NCBI GenBank assembly: GCA_023374025.1
Contig: SIJG01000073.1
Coordinates: 527,909 to 591,908, forward strand
Length of the DNA: 64,000 bases
Direction: 5' to 3'
Source: Heterodera schachtii
Taxonomy: Eukaryota > Nematoda > Chromadorea > Rhabditida > Heteroderidae
The stretch's first letter is position 1, and each line of letters opens with the position of its first letter. Position numbers and translations under genes: made by a program. A model generated the notes under the pieces. The model saw only the letters and a list, made by a program, of their open reading frames with translations, made no database searches and was not told the DNA's origin. Of this stretch, positions 34,331 to 46,644 are shown piece by piece.

Positions 34331-36795
34331 AAAATTTGAGCATAGTTTTGATATTTTATGAAATTTAAAAAATATCCATTTTCCTTAAAAATTGCCGATC
34401 ACTTTTACTTTTTTCAAGAAATCATTTATTTAATTAATCAGGGATGTTTGCCCTTTAAATTTAATTTTTACTTTATTGTTGATTCTATCATTAATGAGCA
34501 TACCAGCAGATGATTGTCACATTTTAATTTAGGCCCTTTTAATAAATTATTTGCTTAATTATTAAACTCGTTGGAAAAATTTGTCTGTTAAACACCAATT
34601 TTAATAATTTTCTTTGCTATATGTCCGTTGATAACATTATTTTATCCCAGTTTTACTTTTAATCGATCCCTTAGATGAGATGAAGGCGGCTGTCAGCCGT
34701 TGTTGATTTTCAAACATTTTGATTTTTAATCTACTTTGGCTTATGCTGTTATAAAAAGGCAATTATTCTCTTTTCATCAGGGAGTTCCGTGCCATCTGCA
34801 AAAAAAAATCCGGCACTTTTTGGTTTCTATCTCAGGAATCCCTAAAGATAGGATAAAACTATTAGTATCAATATCCCCTAATCAATTGTAAACATTTTGA
34901 ATATATTTTTAATTAATTGCTTTATCCATTTATATTTCATTCTAATTTTTTAAATCATTTGTAATATAAATTTGTGCAAGTTTTTTTTTTTGAATTGTTG
35001 AACATAATTTTTTGGTCGTTCAATCGATTCTCCTTAATTATTTTGGTTTTTTTGTTACTTTTTTATATAATAAATTAATAAATAAAAAATACAAAATATT
35101 TTGCTAACTTTAGAATTTCTGTTTGTAAAATTAATATGTCTTTTATGTCTCTTTTATTACTGTACATACACAAATGTAATTATTTCGAAATTATACAATA
35201 TAAAGGTGGTAAAATTCTTATTATAATATATTTAATTATTTTTCTTCATTCTTTTTTTATCGTTTTTTTCTACCTAATTTATTTTATATAATTTTTTTCA
35301 ATGATATATTAACGAATTATATGAGAATAAATAAAATTGTATGAATTAGATATTATTTTTTAATTTATTAATTTGAACTAAAATTAGTATTTAAAATTCT
35401 CATAAAAATATATTTTTTAATATGTGCCAGCACAAATCGTTATAAAGTATATCACAAATTTACATTTCTGTATTTGAAAAATTCATGTTTTTATCATAAG
35501 TCGTTATGAGTTTATTTTTTCAATGTTAAATTAAATTCTTATAATTTAAGCATCCTATAAAAAACTTAGATAAATAAAACCAAAAATTATATAATTCAGT
35601 AAAATATAATTTTATAAACTTAAATAAATAATATTAAATTATTTCCCTATTGACTGAACAGCCCAACAAATTTGCTTGCTTTATGCGTAAATATTTCAAC
35701 TGACGGAAAAGACAAAATGGTGGTGATTAAATAGTAAATTTGTTCGTCCGTCCTTTCTTGTTAGTATTAGTTATTTCTTTATTTCATTCCGCTCAATGAT
35801 CAAATGCTTTGTCATCGCTCCGCTGTGACAGTAGTCATAAGATGGCAAAATGGCCAACATATTTTTTGTTCACTTCATATAACGTTGATATTATCAAAGA
35901 GTTTATTTAATATTCAAATAATTTCAATCTTATTTCTTTTTTAATTTTTGGTTTTAACATTATTATTTTTAATTTCAGTTTTTTAATATTTTTACATAAT
36001 TTTCTTTTTTACCTATTAAGTAATTTCATCTTTTAAGATGGAAAATAAAATTAACTTACTTCATGATCAAATCAAGCTGTGCTGTTGTATGCATATGGAT
36101 CTGTTATCGCCACAATTTTTTTTTTATTTTGTCCTCTATTTTTATTATCTTTTTTAAAAGCTCTATTTTTTATTAAATTAGATTAACTTATTTGCTGATT
36201 TCATAATTATTAATACGGTAAATTTTCTTTTCTCTGAAGTTATTTTAATTTTAACTGTAGTAATTTTTTCATTAATTATGTATTTTAAAATTAAAATGTG
36301 CTCGTGATTGTAAATATCAATCATGGTTTGCAAGGCCTATATGTTTCTAAAATTTTTTAAAATTATTTTGTTACTTGAAATCATCAATGAATTAAATATT
36401 CTATTAAAAGCATTTTTTATTTTCGCCAGTTAAAAGGGAAGTTATTTAATTCATATATATATATAAATTAATAAAATCTAATTCAATAAACCGAGTCAAA
36501 AGTTTCTTATGGAAATATATTTGATCATATTACTTTCCATCTGGTGCTTTAATTTATTATATTTATTATAATTCATTGAAATATAATTACAAATTGATAT
36601 TGCTTTAAATACATCAACAATATTAATAAAATTGAATTTTGCATGTTTTTAAACTTATTTTTAGATGGGTATAGAATTAGTAGCATAGAATTATATTATT
36701 TCTAATTTTGTGTCTAAGTGTAATATTTTTGCCTAAGTTTCCGTCGTATTGCATAAGAGTTTGTAAATCCCTGAATTTATTAAATTTTATTTCGC
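34331..36795. other. AT-rich background, no feature seen
   Basis: A CCATCTGCAAAAAAA phrase near 34791 also occurs near 49737, so another old repeat may be present. Otherwise nothing. Confidence 0.45.
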
Positions 36796-36799
36796 CAAT

Positions 36800-36905
36800 A
36801 AACGAGGTTTCGGATAAGGGGGAAGCGATCGCCGATCCCGAGCGGCGCGCGTTGCGAAGGGCCAAATGTAGTGGTAAAATTTCCCCCCATATTTGGTGCC
36901 ATATA
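36800..36905 (-). other. GC-rich island, coding-like, unknown
   Basis: About 100 bp of high G+C in AT-rich DNA. The minus strand reads MAPNMGGNFTTTFGPSQRAP and continues through LGIGDRFPLIRN to a stop near 36780; the plus strand is open too. No homology recognised. It could be an exon, a transposon fragment or chance. Confidence 0.25.
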
Positions 36906-37261
36906 ATACTTACAATCTTTTATATTTAATTTGCAAAACTTAAATATATTATTTATTTTCATCCTAATTTTATTATTAAATATTATAAATTCCTATAATT
37001 GCGTCGTCAATTATTTGAGACGGAGGTGCTGTTCCGCGAATAAACAAAATTTAATTTTTGAATTTTATGATTATTTATTTTATTTTCTCATTTAATGTTT
37101 TTTCATTTATTTTTATGAGAAATTTATGACTATAAGTAATATCTTTTTGTTGCTCAATAGAAATTGTTTATTTTATAGTTTGAATTTACAATTTATTTAT
37201 TAATTTTTAGACTTTTTGTGTTTTTATTTTAATCTTCGTATTAAATGATAAATATTAATTT

Positions 37262-37455
37262 AATAAATTCATTTGAAGAATTATTATATGATTTTTTTTA
37301 ATCTTTATGAGTATTTTATTGTTACCTCCCAGAAATACCCTGGGGCTTATCTGGGCCCATTCGCCGTTAAGGTCTTTCCATTTGATTTGTTTTTATCTGT
37401 TGAAATTTCTATGCAAATAATATTTTTAGTTTTTTTATTTAGTTTGAAATGTTGT
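37262..37455 (+). repeat. Diverged interspersed repeat, copy 2 (pair with 13847-14045)
   Basis: Collinear with 13847-14045; see that entry for the shared blocks. The CCCTGGGGCTTATCTGG core is the best-conserved part. Confidence 0.7.
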
Positions 37456-37525
37456 CAATGGCTTATGTATTTAAATTGGTGAATTTATTTATTTTTGACC
37501 GTATTTAATGATTAATAAAATACAT

Positions 37526-37605
37526 ATAATATACAAAATAAAAAAGCTGACGAGAGCCAGCTTATTATAATTTTTTAGAAAAAAATAATAATAATTCAGC
37601 GGTTT
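37526..37605 (+). repeat. Old repeat related to 49585-49665
   Basis: Shares ATATACAA, AAAGC, GACGAGA, CCA, TTTTTAGAAA and AATTCAGCGGTT in order with 49585-49665. Confidence 0.55.
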
Positions 37606-39940
37606 TATATTTGTCACTAATCTATTTTATATAGTAAAAAACTTTATAAATATTTGATATTATTTGTTACATTGTGTTTTCTGATTGTTAAATGAAATTT
37701 CTAATTTATTTGAAATTGGTTTTTATTATTTGAATTATTTAAGATTATGAATCAAAAAAAAATAATTTTATAAGTTCATTTTATTTATGTATATAAATTT
37801 TCCATTTTATTTTCGCTTTCCTACTTTAATGCTATCAGAAATTTATTTAATAATTTGAAATTATTAACTTTAAATTTGGTTAATTCTATTAAATGAAATT
37901 ATAAATAGAATATAATTCTAAAATTTTTACAGAATATAGCAATATTTTTATCTTTTAAGAATCTCGGCTCACGGCGCTGTCATAGTTTTCTTTTTGATTT
38001 GTTTTTATTTCATCTTAGTCGTAGAGCCTTTTTACCTAACGTTTTATTTATAATTTTGATCCTTTTTAATGTATTAATTAATATTAATCATGCGATTATT
38101 TTATAATCGCATCATTTGCCATGATATATGTTTATTGATTTAAAATTTTTCTTAATTTATGAAAATTTATTTTTTTTTGTTTTTTTCTTTTTGATTGTTT
38201 TTAAACATGTTATAAAGCTGAAAATTTCTTTCCATATTCTCAAAGATTTTCATATATTATATTTTATTAACTGTAATGTTACCGCTTATTGATTTCATAG
38301 TTTCATTGAATTTACTGTCGGTTTGTATCGATTTCAGCTACATGAACTTTAAGCTATTTAATTTTTCATTATATAATTTCATTAGATTGTTGAATGGTCG
38401 AGTTTCATTGTTGTCGCCAATGTCAAATTCCTATAAAGGGATTTTGGCCAATAGTTCATATTTTTGGCAAATCCACGAGGCTAAAACTAGCAATACGGCA
38501 ATATTTGAAAAATTCTCCAATAAATAAATTTTTGTTGGGACGGGGATTCTGCGAAATACTGTACAAGATTTTGTCCTATTCGGGATTTTGAGTCAGCAGA
38601 AAAAAGTCATTTGCATTATATTCCCAGGCCTAAGTATCAGTTTTGCGATTGAGGCATTTTTATGAAGAATAAGTTTTTGGGGGCTGGTGTCAATAGGCGC
38701 CACAGGGGAAAATTTGGAAATTTTAACTATTTTTAAATAGATTTGGACTGAAAAAAAGGCATTTTATTGGTCAAATTTTGTAAATTTTAAGGGCTTTTGG
38801 AATTGGCATGCAGGTATGCTAAAATGTCCATTTTCGAGGATTTTTATTATTTTGCTTAATCAATGCATTTTTATCGTGTTTTATATTACTATTCAAATTT
38901 TAAGGAGTGCCTTTTTACATTTATGAAGGTAAATTTGCATTTTATTTAACACCGTTGTAATTGTATTTTGTAATTACAATTGTTCACATTTAAATGTTTT
39001 TAAACAAAACTATAAAAACTCATTTAAACAATTTATTTTTTCTTATTTATGCATTTGTTTTTCGCTTTAATTTATTTAAAATTAACGATTAAGATTTAAT
39101 ATTTTTTTATTTTCTATTTAGCTAAGAATATTGCTTAAAATTTTTAAATTCCTTCTTATGTGTTCTATATTTTTCCTTTCTCTATTTCTTTTTATTCAAA
39201 TTTAAGGTTCTTATGTTTTTAAAGTTTGCAAAATTATTAATCTTATTTTCTTGAGAGTGGTCATATTTTTATTATTTTTGCTACTTTTAATAAATCCATG
39301 ACTTAAATGCGCTTCATTTTAATGTATTTTTTAATTGAATAAATAATCTTTTTATATTTAAAGATTTAAGTCAGACACAAAATACTTAACACGATGCAGC
39401 ACACCATGCAGTTCACTTAGTGTACCAAAGCAGCTTTTGCGAGGAAAGATATTGTCATGTACCCGCTTTTATTCAAATTATAATTTCTTTATTAAAATCA
39501 AAATATGTATTATATTACTTTACGTTTTTTTTGATTAAATTTTCTTATTTCATTAAAATTTTATTTATTTATTATCTAAGTATATGTTTGAATATAATTT
39601 ATTAAACAAATTAATTTTAATTCTGTGAACTCCGAACTAAACTTTTTTCATGTGTGATTCTGGGAAAAATAATATAATCTAATTATTTATTTCGAAAAAT
39701 ATTATTTAAATTATTGAAAATCTAAATCCTTTTTATGATAATATATTTATTTTTTAAACTATTTACGAATCCTATGAGTTCCCGCTGATTATTTTTTAAC
39801 TTTCTTTAATGATTAGGTACAAGACAAATTTGCAGCTACATGAGTTTTATATTTTTCATTTTTTTGTTAGGCATAACTACTTTTTTTATTAAAGTAAGTA
39901 AATTTTAAATTGAACTTTTTTAATTGTTTTTTATGAAAAG
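37606..39940. other. AT-rich background with one GC module
   Basis: 38685-38715 carries the GC module (GGGGGCTGGTGTCAATAGGC then GCCACAGGGG, AAAATTT). The patch 38440-38640 is GC-richer with no recognised content. The rest is A/T-rich. Confidence 0.4.
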
Positions 39941-39946
39941 AAAACA

Positions 39947-40330
39947 GTCATTTTTTGGTGAGTGGAAAATGCGTCAATGGAAAATGGGTCAGTATAAAAT
40001 GCGTCAGTGATAAAAATATATTAAAATAAAATTCAGTATTCTTAAAAATTGGTTTAAATACACGGAATCAAACTGAAAACCATTAATCATTCAATAAGAG
40101 ATAATTTCTGCCGTTTTGAGCCAAAAATTTTAAATTCGAGAATCTGGACTTCCGATTTTTTGTTCGAATACGAGTCCGGGGTTCGAAGTTAGCCTAAATG
40201 GATGCCGGATTCATGTTCAGTGTCTTCGAAAACGCAAGGAACTTGTATTTATGACAATAAAATTTTCACTGACGCATTTTCAACTGACGCTTTTTCCACT
40301 GACGCATTTTCCGGGCGCCAGTGAAATGAC
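39947..40330. mobile_element. TIR element with tandem GGAAAATGCGTCAGT subrepeats
   Basis: The left arm has three tandem units of GGAAAATGCGTCAATG type (39963-40010); the right arm has three complementary units (CACTGACGCATTTTC type, 40265-40312). Outside these, GTCATTT occurs on both ends as inverted repeat (39947 and 40330). The whole is 384 bp with an AT-rich interior and no coding. No target duplication found. Repeated units inside TIRs suggest arrays of transposase-binding sites. Confidence 0.65.
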
Positions 40331-40518
40331 TAATCCAATTAAAAATTATACATTTACAGGTTTTTCTTTAGAGATTAATTCTGAAAATTTTTCTTATGTT
40401 TTATTTAGTATTTTACGTCATCAATTAAAGTAAATTTTGCAATCATTAAATTTATTCTACATTAACATAATGATTATAAGTTTCTCTTGCCTCTATGTTC
40501 ACTTCATGTTACCGATAA

Positions 40519-40590
40519 CGGTTTTTGACTTTAAGAATTTATTGCAAAATAAAATTTGATATCATTTTATTATAGGCTTAGCAAATTATG
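40519..40590 (+). repeat. Old repeat related to 29831-29900
   Basis: See 29831-29900 for shared blocks. Confidence 0.5.
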
Positions 40591-41480
40591 TATAATTTTC
40601 CGTTTTTAAATGCGTTTTATTTTAAATTTAATTTTATAATTTATAGAAAATTTTTGTAATATTTGATAATAAATCTAGCTTCCACATCATATTTATATAA
40701 TTTGCATAAATTGATTGTCTAAATTCATTGTTAATTTTAATGGAAATTTTAAATTACTATTATGAAGAATGTTTTTATAATGAAGAATAAGTATTTTACT
40801 TAAAAGAAATTTTTTGCCCAGTCGCAATAATTACATTTTTCAAATATCGTTAATTAATAAAAAAAATCTTTATATTTTTTTAGCGTAACCCTGAGAAATA
40901 TTTGATTACTCAATTAAAGTATTAAAATTATTAATCTTTTATTATGCGATTAAACGCTAAAATATTATTCTTTCGTTAAAATTTAATTTTATAAACTTAT
41001 TTTAGCTAAAATGTTTTAAGCTTCTTGCACTGTAAAGATAAAAACGCCTCTTAAAAGATTTCTCTCTGTGAGCGGTATAATTTGTTCGTTCTTGAATTAA
41101 CACAATTTTTGACAAATCACAATATAGCATATAATTTAGTTATTTTATAATTACATTTTCAAATTGTCTATCTTTATAGAATTCCTATTTATTACCTATT
41201 TTATAAAGAATGCAGTTTATTTATGAATAGAATTTTATCTTTATGCTTTTTTGCTGCACGAGATAAATATAATATCGAATTTTTGTTTTGTTTTTACTAA
41301 AATACGGGTTGTCTAAGGATAAGTTAGCTGAGCCAGCTGTTTGACCTCATACCAATGTATTTAAAGTCTCATAGTTTATTCGTGTTAATTCATATTAATT
41401 TTATAAATTTATAGGAAATAATCAAATTTATTTTGTTATTTATAAAATTGTGAAAGATTTAGACAGTTAATAACAAAATT
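40591..41480. other. AT-rich background with an old repeat segment
   Basis: 41105-41190 matches 18745-18830. Otherwise nothing recognised. Confidence 0.45.
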
Positions 41481-41499
41481 TATAAAATAAAATTTTAGT

Positions 41500-41835
41500 G
41501 CGGTTTTTTTCTCTTTATTTCTGTTAGGTTGACTTTTTAATTTTTAAGTTTTTTTATTTTTCTTTTATTTTATTAAGCGATGTTCTCTTGATTGTTTCAG
41601 CATTAAGAATTTTTTAAATTTTTTTATTTATTTAAAAATATCATTATTATGCTTACGGTTTCTTTTATATTTATTTAATAAATGATGGATTAGCATCTAA
41701 ATTGATATTAAACACAGTTATCTACATTTGAATTGATATTGCTAATTGCAAATATTTAATTACACTGTGCACATTTTTCATTTTCTTTATGCGTTTGGGA
41801 AAAATCTCTTTCAGTTTCTTTTGTTTTTATCATTA
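41500..41835 (+). repeat. Diverged relative of the left arm at 57365-57790
   Basis: Collinear blocks with the left arm of the large inverted repeat: GATGTTCTCTTG, CAT(T/A)AAGAATTTTT, TTTAAAAATAT, ATTATTATGCTTA, GTTTCTTTTATATTTATTTA, AAATTGATATTAAACA, ATTACACTG and GGGAAAAATCTC. The match continues outward at 41505-41535 (GCGGTTTTTTTCTCTTTAT) to 57365-57395, beyond the edge of the inverted repeat. Confidence 0.75.
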
Positions 41836-42062
41836 TGCCGCCATAATTGATTTAAAGTTTCTTAGTTTAATTTAATTGTCAATTGATTCCGAAACAGGGA
41901 CGGGAGAAGCTCGGCTTGGCACTCGAAGCCACTGGTCAAGATCGAAAATTTCATAGGCTCGAGTCCGGGATCGAAAATCTCAAGACTTTTTTCATAAAAT
42001 TTTCGTATACATTCAAATTGATGAAAATTTTCTATAAATTTAAAAATCAAATTTTTAATACA

Positions 42063-42947
42063 TACTTAGGGTGTAACATAAGTTCTGTAGGCCTTAAATT
42101 TTTTAAAATTCATAAATTCATAACTCCGTTATTCCTGCACTTATTTTAATAATTCTTTTTTTATTTTGTTAATATGGTGTCCTCTTTCATTCCATGCGAT
42201 CTTTTCATTTTCTATTTGCTTCAATCAATTTTTTTAGTATTTTTTCCCGAACATGCCAAAATTGGAAATTACACATTAATGTTTCTGGTATTTTTTATGG
42301 GAAAAAATCAAACCTGACAACAAAAAGAAGTTTTTCTGTACAATTTAGACCAATAGAATCCAAATTTGGCCTTAAATCTGACCTATCTTTTCACCCTGAG
42401 CTTGTACTGCTCCAACTCCATGCATGAAGTTTGAGTTGTACAGGTTTAGTGAAAATACAGAGACCTAATCTAAGGCCTTATTCGGACTCAGCGTGGTCGA
42501 ATTACCCAATTTAATTAAATTTGGAATTTCCAACATCACTTTTAAAACATTCTGTTACTTGGTGGTCTTGAAAAATGCCGTTTTTGAAGACCATTTTCAG
42601 ACTCGGACCTCCAGTAATTCATTTATTAGGTAATAAAAAATTTTTATTATTTTTTTTATTCCTAACTTTGCTCTATTTACTCATGTTTTTGTTTTCTCTG
42701 TATCTATTTTTCTTTTCCTGAAATCAGCCTTCAAAAATATCTACCACGAAAATGACCATTTTTGTTTTTTCAACTCTAACTCCTTATAGACTTTTCCATT
42801 GTGATTGATCTTTTGCCTGAAAAATAGCAACATATTATCAATGATAATGGTAATTAGTTGGATCCAGTTTTTTGTTTTATTTAATTTTAAAAAATAAATC
42901 TTCTTCAAAAAATGAAGGCCGACAGAACTTATGTTACACCCTAAGTA
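42063..42947. mobile_element. Non-autonomous mariner-like element
   Basis: Element 42065-42945 (881 bp) flanked by TA on both sides. Inverted repeats of about 30 bp begin CTTAGGGTGTAACATAAGTT at both ends, with one or two mismatches. The terminal block ACATAAGTTCTG resembles that of the mariner at 8914 (GCATAAGTTCTG). No transposase fragment is recognisable inside; the open frames are not conserved. It is best seen as a long MITE that would depend on a transposase in trans. Confidence 0.78.
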
Positions 42948-43064
42948 TATTAAAAAAAAACCTTGTACTAATTTTCAAAATGTTAATTTTTGAAAAATTA
43001 AATAAAAAACCCATGCTTGGAGGGGAACTGATCCAACGCAAAAATAGGAAGGAAACCAAGAGCA

Positions 43065-43189
43065 CAAAGTGGTGTATTTTTCCCGAAACTTCGGGTAAAT
43101 TACCCGAACCCGAAGCTCAAAGTTCGAAGCCCAAAAAACGAGAAGTTTTCGAAGCTAGAAGCAAAAGCTCGAAGTTTCGCCCACCCCTG
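43065..43189. mobile_element. hAT-like MITE with TTCGAAG theme
   Basis: Minus-strand end CAGGGGTGGGCGAAACTTCG is a typical hAT terminus. The left end CAAAGTGGTGTATTTTTCCC then GAAACTTCGGG is an imperfect match. Inside, TTCGAAG, CCCGAA and GCTCGAAG motifs recur. 125 bp, no target duplication found. Confidence 0.6.
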
Positions 43190-44799
43190 TTCCGAAAGCA
43201 AATTTTAAGCTGCATGCTTTTAAGTTATTTAATTTTGTATTTTAGTGAATTTTGAATATTCTTTTAATTTAAATTAAAATTTTTATTTTCATTATCCAGA
43301 AAGACATTCAATGATAATTGATTTAATGAATTTTTAATGCATTTTTATAGTTTTATATTCTTAGTTGTGACGAATGGGTCTAAATTCAATTCAATTTATC
43401 AATAAATAAATATTTTTTTGAAAATGATTTATTGACTCTTTTTTTAAATCGCATAAATTTTGTCCATTTGAATGCTAAAGATGGGATTTTAAATATACAA
43501 TAATTCAATTTATATATTTGCTATTAAAAACCCATTTACTTGTTATATTCTTTTTTTATTTTAAACATTTATCAAATTATCTTTTTGCTTTTGTTTTAAG
43601 TAACTTAAATTTGGGTAATACCAAAAGGAATCGGAATGCATTTTTATAAATGCATTATCCTTAATGGATTTGTGAATATCCATCAATCCTTTTTGGATTT
43701 GGCTTTAATTAAAATAACTTAACAGTATTAAGTAATGCAACTTTTATTGAGGCTAATTGCACACTGTCCTAAGTATTGGAGACTATTGGTTGGAGTTCCC
43801 TAATTATTCTATTCTGTGCGGTGAGGATTTTGTTATTCGTTTGTATAATTTTGTTGTTAATATGATTAAGCTTTTTCACCTTTTAAATTTTAAAAACAAA
43901 TATTTAAAAACAATTATTTGTTAAGCTGCTATTTCAACGTGTTTTAATTCGTAGTTTGGGTTATCATCACTGGTGGTATCTGAGAAATTTTCTTAATTCT
44001 GAGCTCCCATTTCCGGCTAAATGTTGAAATTTATTGATATTATTTTTTCGCGCTTTGTATTTTCTTTATCATGCATAATTTTATATCTTCGTTTTTTATT
44101 TATTTTAATTTTTTACGAACGGAATCGCGATTATGCATTCTTTTTTCATTCCTTAGGAAAAGCAATATAATTTTTTCCTTTCGCTTTTCGTTTAAAATAT
44201 TTTAGTTTGCCCTATCACTGTTTGCCATTCATTTCAAAGTTTGCTAACATGATACTACTAATAAACTGTTTTTTAATATTATTTGATTAAGGTGAAATTT
44301 TATTTAACTTTCATTGGGTAATATAAATTAAATGTAAATGAAAATAATGGATTTGTGATATATATTTTTATTTGCCTCTTGGCTTGCATTTTCCAATAAG
44401 TGAATTTTGAAAGTGATATTATATTAATAATTTTTTGATAAGTAAAATTATTACCGAAAAAGAAATATTATTTTTTTAAAAGTTTTTTTTAATTATTTCT
44501 AGAATATTTTCAAATAATCTTGTAAATTTGAAATTATAAATTTTTTCTCGGGTTTTCAAAAATTCTAAAATTTTTGTTGTTTGTTTTCTCTCGTATTGAC
44601 GAATATTTGGAGTAAAAATTTTTTATGAACATTACTCTATGAATGTTTTTTTTTTTTGCACTTTTGTTAAAAATTTAATTGAATAAAGAACGGATTATAT
44701 ATTTCATATCAAAATATTTGGTTTTGTGCATTTATTTTTCTTAATTTATTCTTTTTGCTAAATTTGATACATTGGTTTCCAATTTTTTTTAAGACACAG
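43190..44799. other. AT-rich background, no feature seen
   Basis: GC-richer patches at 43740-43830 and 43960-44020 have no recognised content. Confidence 0.5.
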
Positions 44800-45490
44800 T
44801 TAGAATTAGAGACCGGCGGAATCGGGACTCCCGCGGGATTTTTACGGGATTCCCTGTCCCGCTCCCGCTTTTTTCGCTGAACGGAAATTTTTACAGGAGC
44901 GGGATTTTTACAGGATTCCCGTTCACGACTCCCGCCCGAAATTTTTGATTAAAAATCTGTTAAATTATAGCCAAAATTTTAATAAATTTTCCTGGTGGTG
45001 CTGCCTATCGGCACTTTCGGATCTTTAAAATCCTTAATTTTCTTAAAAAACTGGCTCAACTTTGCAAAATTGGTCATTTTTGGACAAATTCTAGCAATGT
45101 ATTCTATTCAAATATTCAAATTTTACCCGTAGGCACCTCCGGCCTCCCTCCCCTGCTGGTCCCCAAAAAGTTTTTTTCAAAAAACGGCGCAAAAAGTTGT
45201 TAAATTAATAAAGGGAGTGGAAAATATAAAGTTCATCGAATAAAATTTATAAAAAATAATTTATTTGAAGCAAATTTGTCCTTCAAATTTGTGTATTAAA
45301 GTTATTTTTGTGAGTTTTTAATTAAATTTTCGAATTACTCTCGCTCCCGTCCGGGACTCCCATTAAAAATGGACGTGATTTTAGCGGAAGCGGGATTTGA
45401 CGGGATTCCTGTTCGGGACTCCCGTTCCGGAAAATTTCGAACTCCCTAACCCGTTCACGGAAATTTTTTTTACCGGTCTCTAGTTAGAAT
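44800..45490. mobile_element. hAT-like element with perfect 8-bp TSD and CGGGA theme
   Basis: Element 44808-45482 (675 bp) flanked by GTTAGAAT (44800-44807 and 45483-45490). The ends are TAGAGACCGG and CCGGTCTCTA, exact complements. The duplication fits nTnnnnAn. Both subterminal regions (44820-44945 and 45345-45470) are packed with CGGGATTTTTA, GGGACTCCCG and ACGGAAATTTTT units. The centre is AT-rich and carries two GC modules (44985-45020 and 45115-45165). No transposase frame. Confidence 0.88.
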
Positions 45491-46226
45491 ATTTGAAAAT
45501 AAATAAAAATAATATCATTATTTTTTTAAAATAAAGTAATATTTATAATTCATTATTTTAACAATTTCCGTTACCTTATCCGATTGGAAACATCAACTTA
45601 TAATAACGATCTATTTTGGCATAAATCATTATAAAACTTTTATATTTGAAAAATTTACTCATTTCCAATGTATTTGTTAAATCTTTAAAAATTGAAATTA
45701 TTCGTTTATTTTTATTTTTGCTACGTTTAATTGTATTTTAAACTAATCTTTATTTTGTCATAGTTATCATAATTATAATTTTTATTCACAGTCGGTAATA
45801 TTTTTGATGTTTAACAGTTTTTTGTAATTTAATTTTATATGTCAAGTTATTCTTTACCTTTTTTATATAGTATTTAAATTCTTTTATTTTATGTATGATA
45901 AAATTCCACATTTACTATCTTTGCCAAATTTATGTATTTTAATTTATATTAATTGATTTTTTTCATGTTGTTGATTTTATATTATTTGGCTATTTTCAAT
46001 TGATTTCAGGTTTCCATTACAGTTACAGTCTCGGAGTAACCCTAATTTTTATTTATTTAAATTTAATTCAAATATAAAACTATGGTTGTCATAATTTTCA
46101 TTTTTTTTCAAGAATCTTTTGATGTTCTTTATTTCAGCAATTTAATTTTGAATGTCTTATTATTTTTTATTTTTGTGAATTTCATTTAATAAATGTATAA
46201 GAGAAAATTCCGCTCTACTTTTTTCC
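45491..46226. other. AT-rich background, no feature seen
   Basis: No structure recognised. Confidence 0.5.
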
Positions 46227-46644
46227 TGTCCTGTCAAGGGCGTAGCCAGACCTTTGGCTTCAGGGGGGGGCTGAAATCAAAAATTCGATTTTTAGGGGTG
46301 TATTTTTCATTTTTTAGTCGATTTTTAGGGGTGTATTTTCGTTTTTTGAAATACCGAATTAGGGGGTGTATTTTACAAACATTTTCGCCGTTTTTTCGCC
46401 AAAAAATTACAATTTTTTTCCATTTTGGCCTCCATTTTTCAAAACTATGGTAAAATGGGGGTCCGCCGGTGCCGATAGGCGCCGCCGGGAAATTTTTTGA
46501 GAGTTTAATGCAATTTTGTTAAGAAAATTGTTAAAATTTCAAATAATTTATTGAAAATTTTTTACTTTTTTGGGCTTCGGGGGGGGGGGGGGGCTTTAAC
46601 CCCCTGAGCCCCCCCCCCCCCCTGCCTACGCCCTTGTGTTCTGT
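46227..46644. mobile_element. hAT-like MITE with CAAGGGCGTAG ends
   Basis: Element 46235-46636 (402 bp). The ends are CAAGGGCGTAGCCAG and, on the minus strand, CAAGGGCGTAGGCAG. The flanking 8-mers TGTCCTGT (46227-46234) and TGTTCTGT (46637-46644) agree at 7 of 8 bases. Just inside are long G and C runs and repeated ATTTTTAGGGGTGTATTTT units (46285-46380). A GC module lies at 46458-46500 (GGTCCGCCGGTGCCGATAGG then CGCCGCC). MITEs with this terminus are widespread in animal genomes. Non-coding. Confidence 0.85.

Noticed and set aside
13818..37482. Similar short frames at 13818-14054 and 37273-37482 as a possible conserved peptide
   Set aside because: The similarity follows a diverged DNA repeat with indels that shift frame; there is no sign of selection on the protein.
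42872..43255. 127-codon plus-strand frame, the longest in the window
   Set aside because: Spans the end of the mariner-like element, spacer and a hAT-like MITE, so it joins unrelated sequences.
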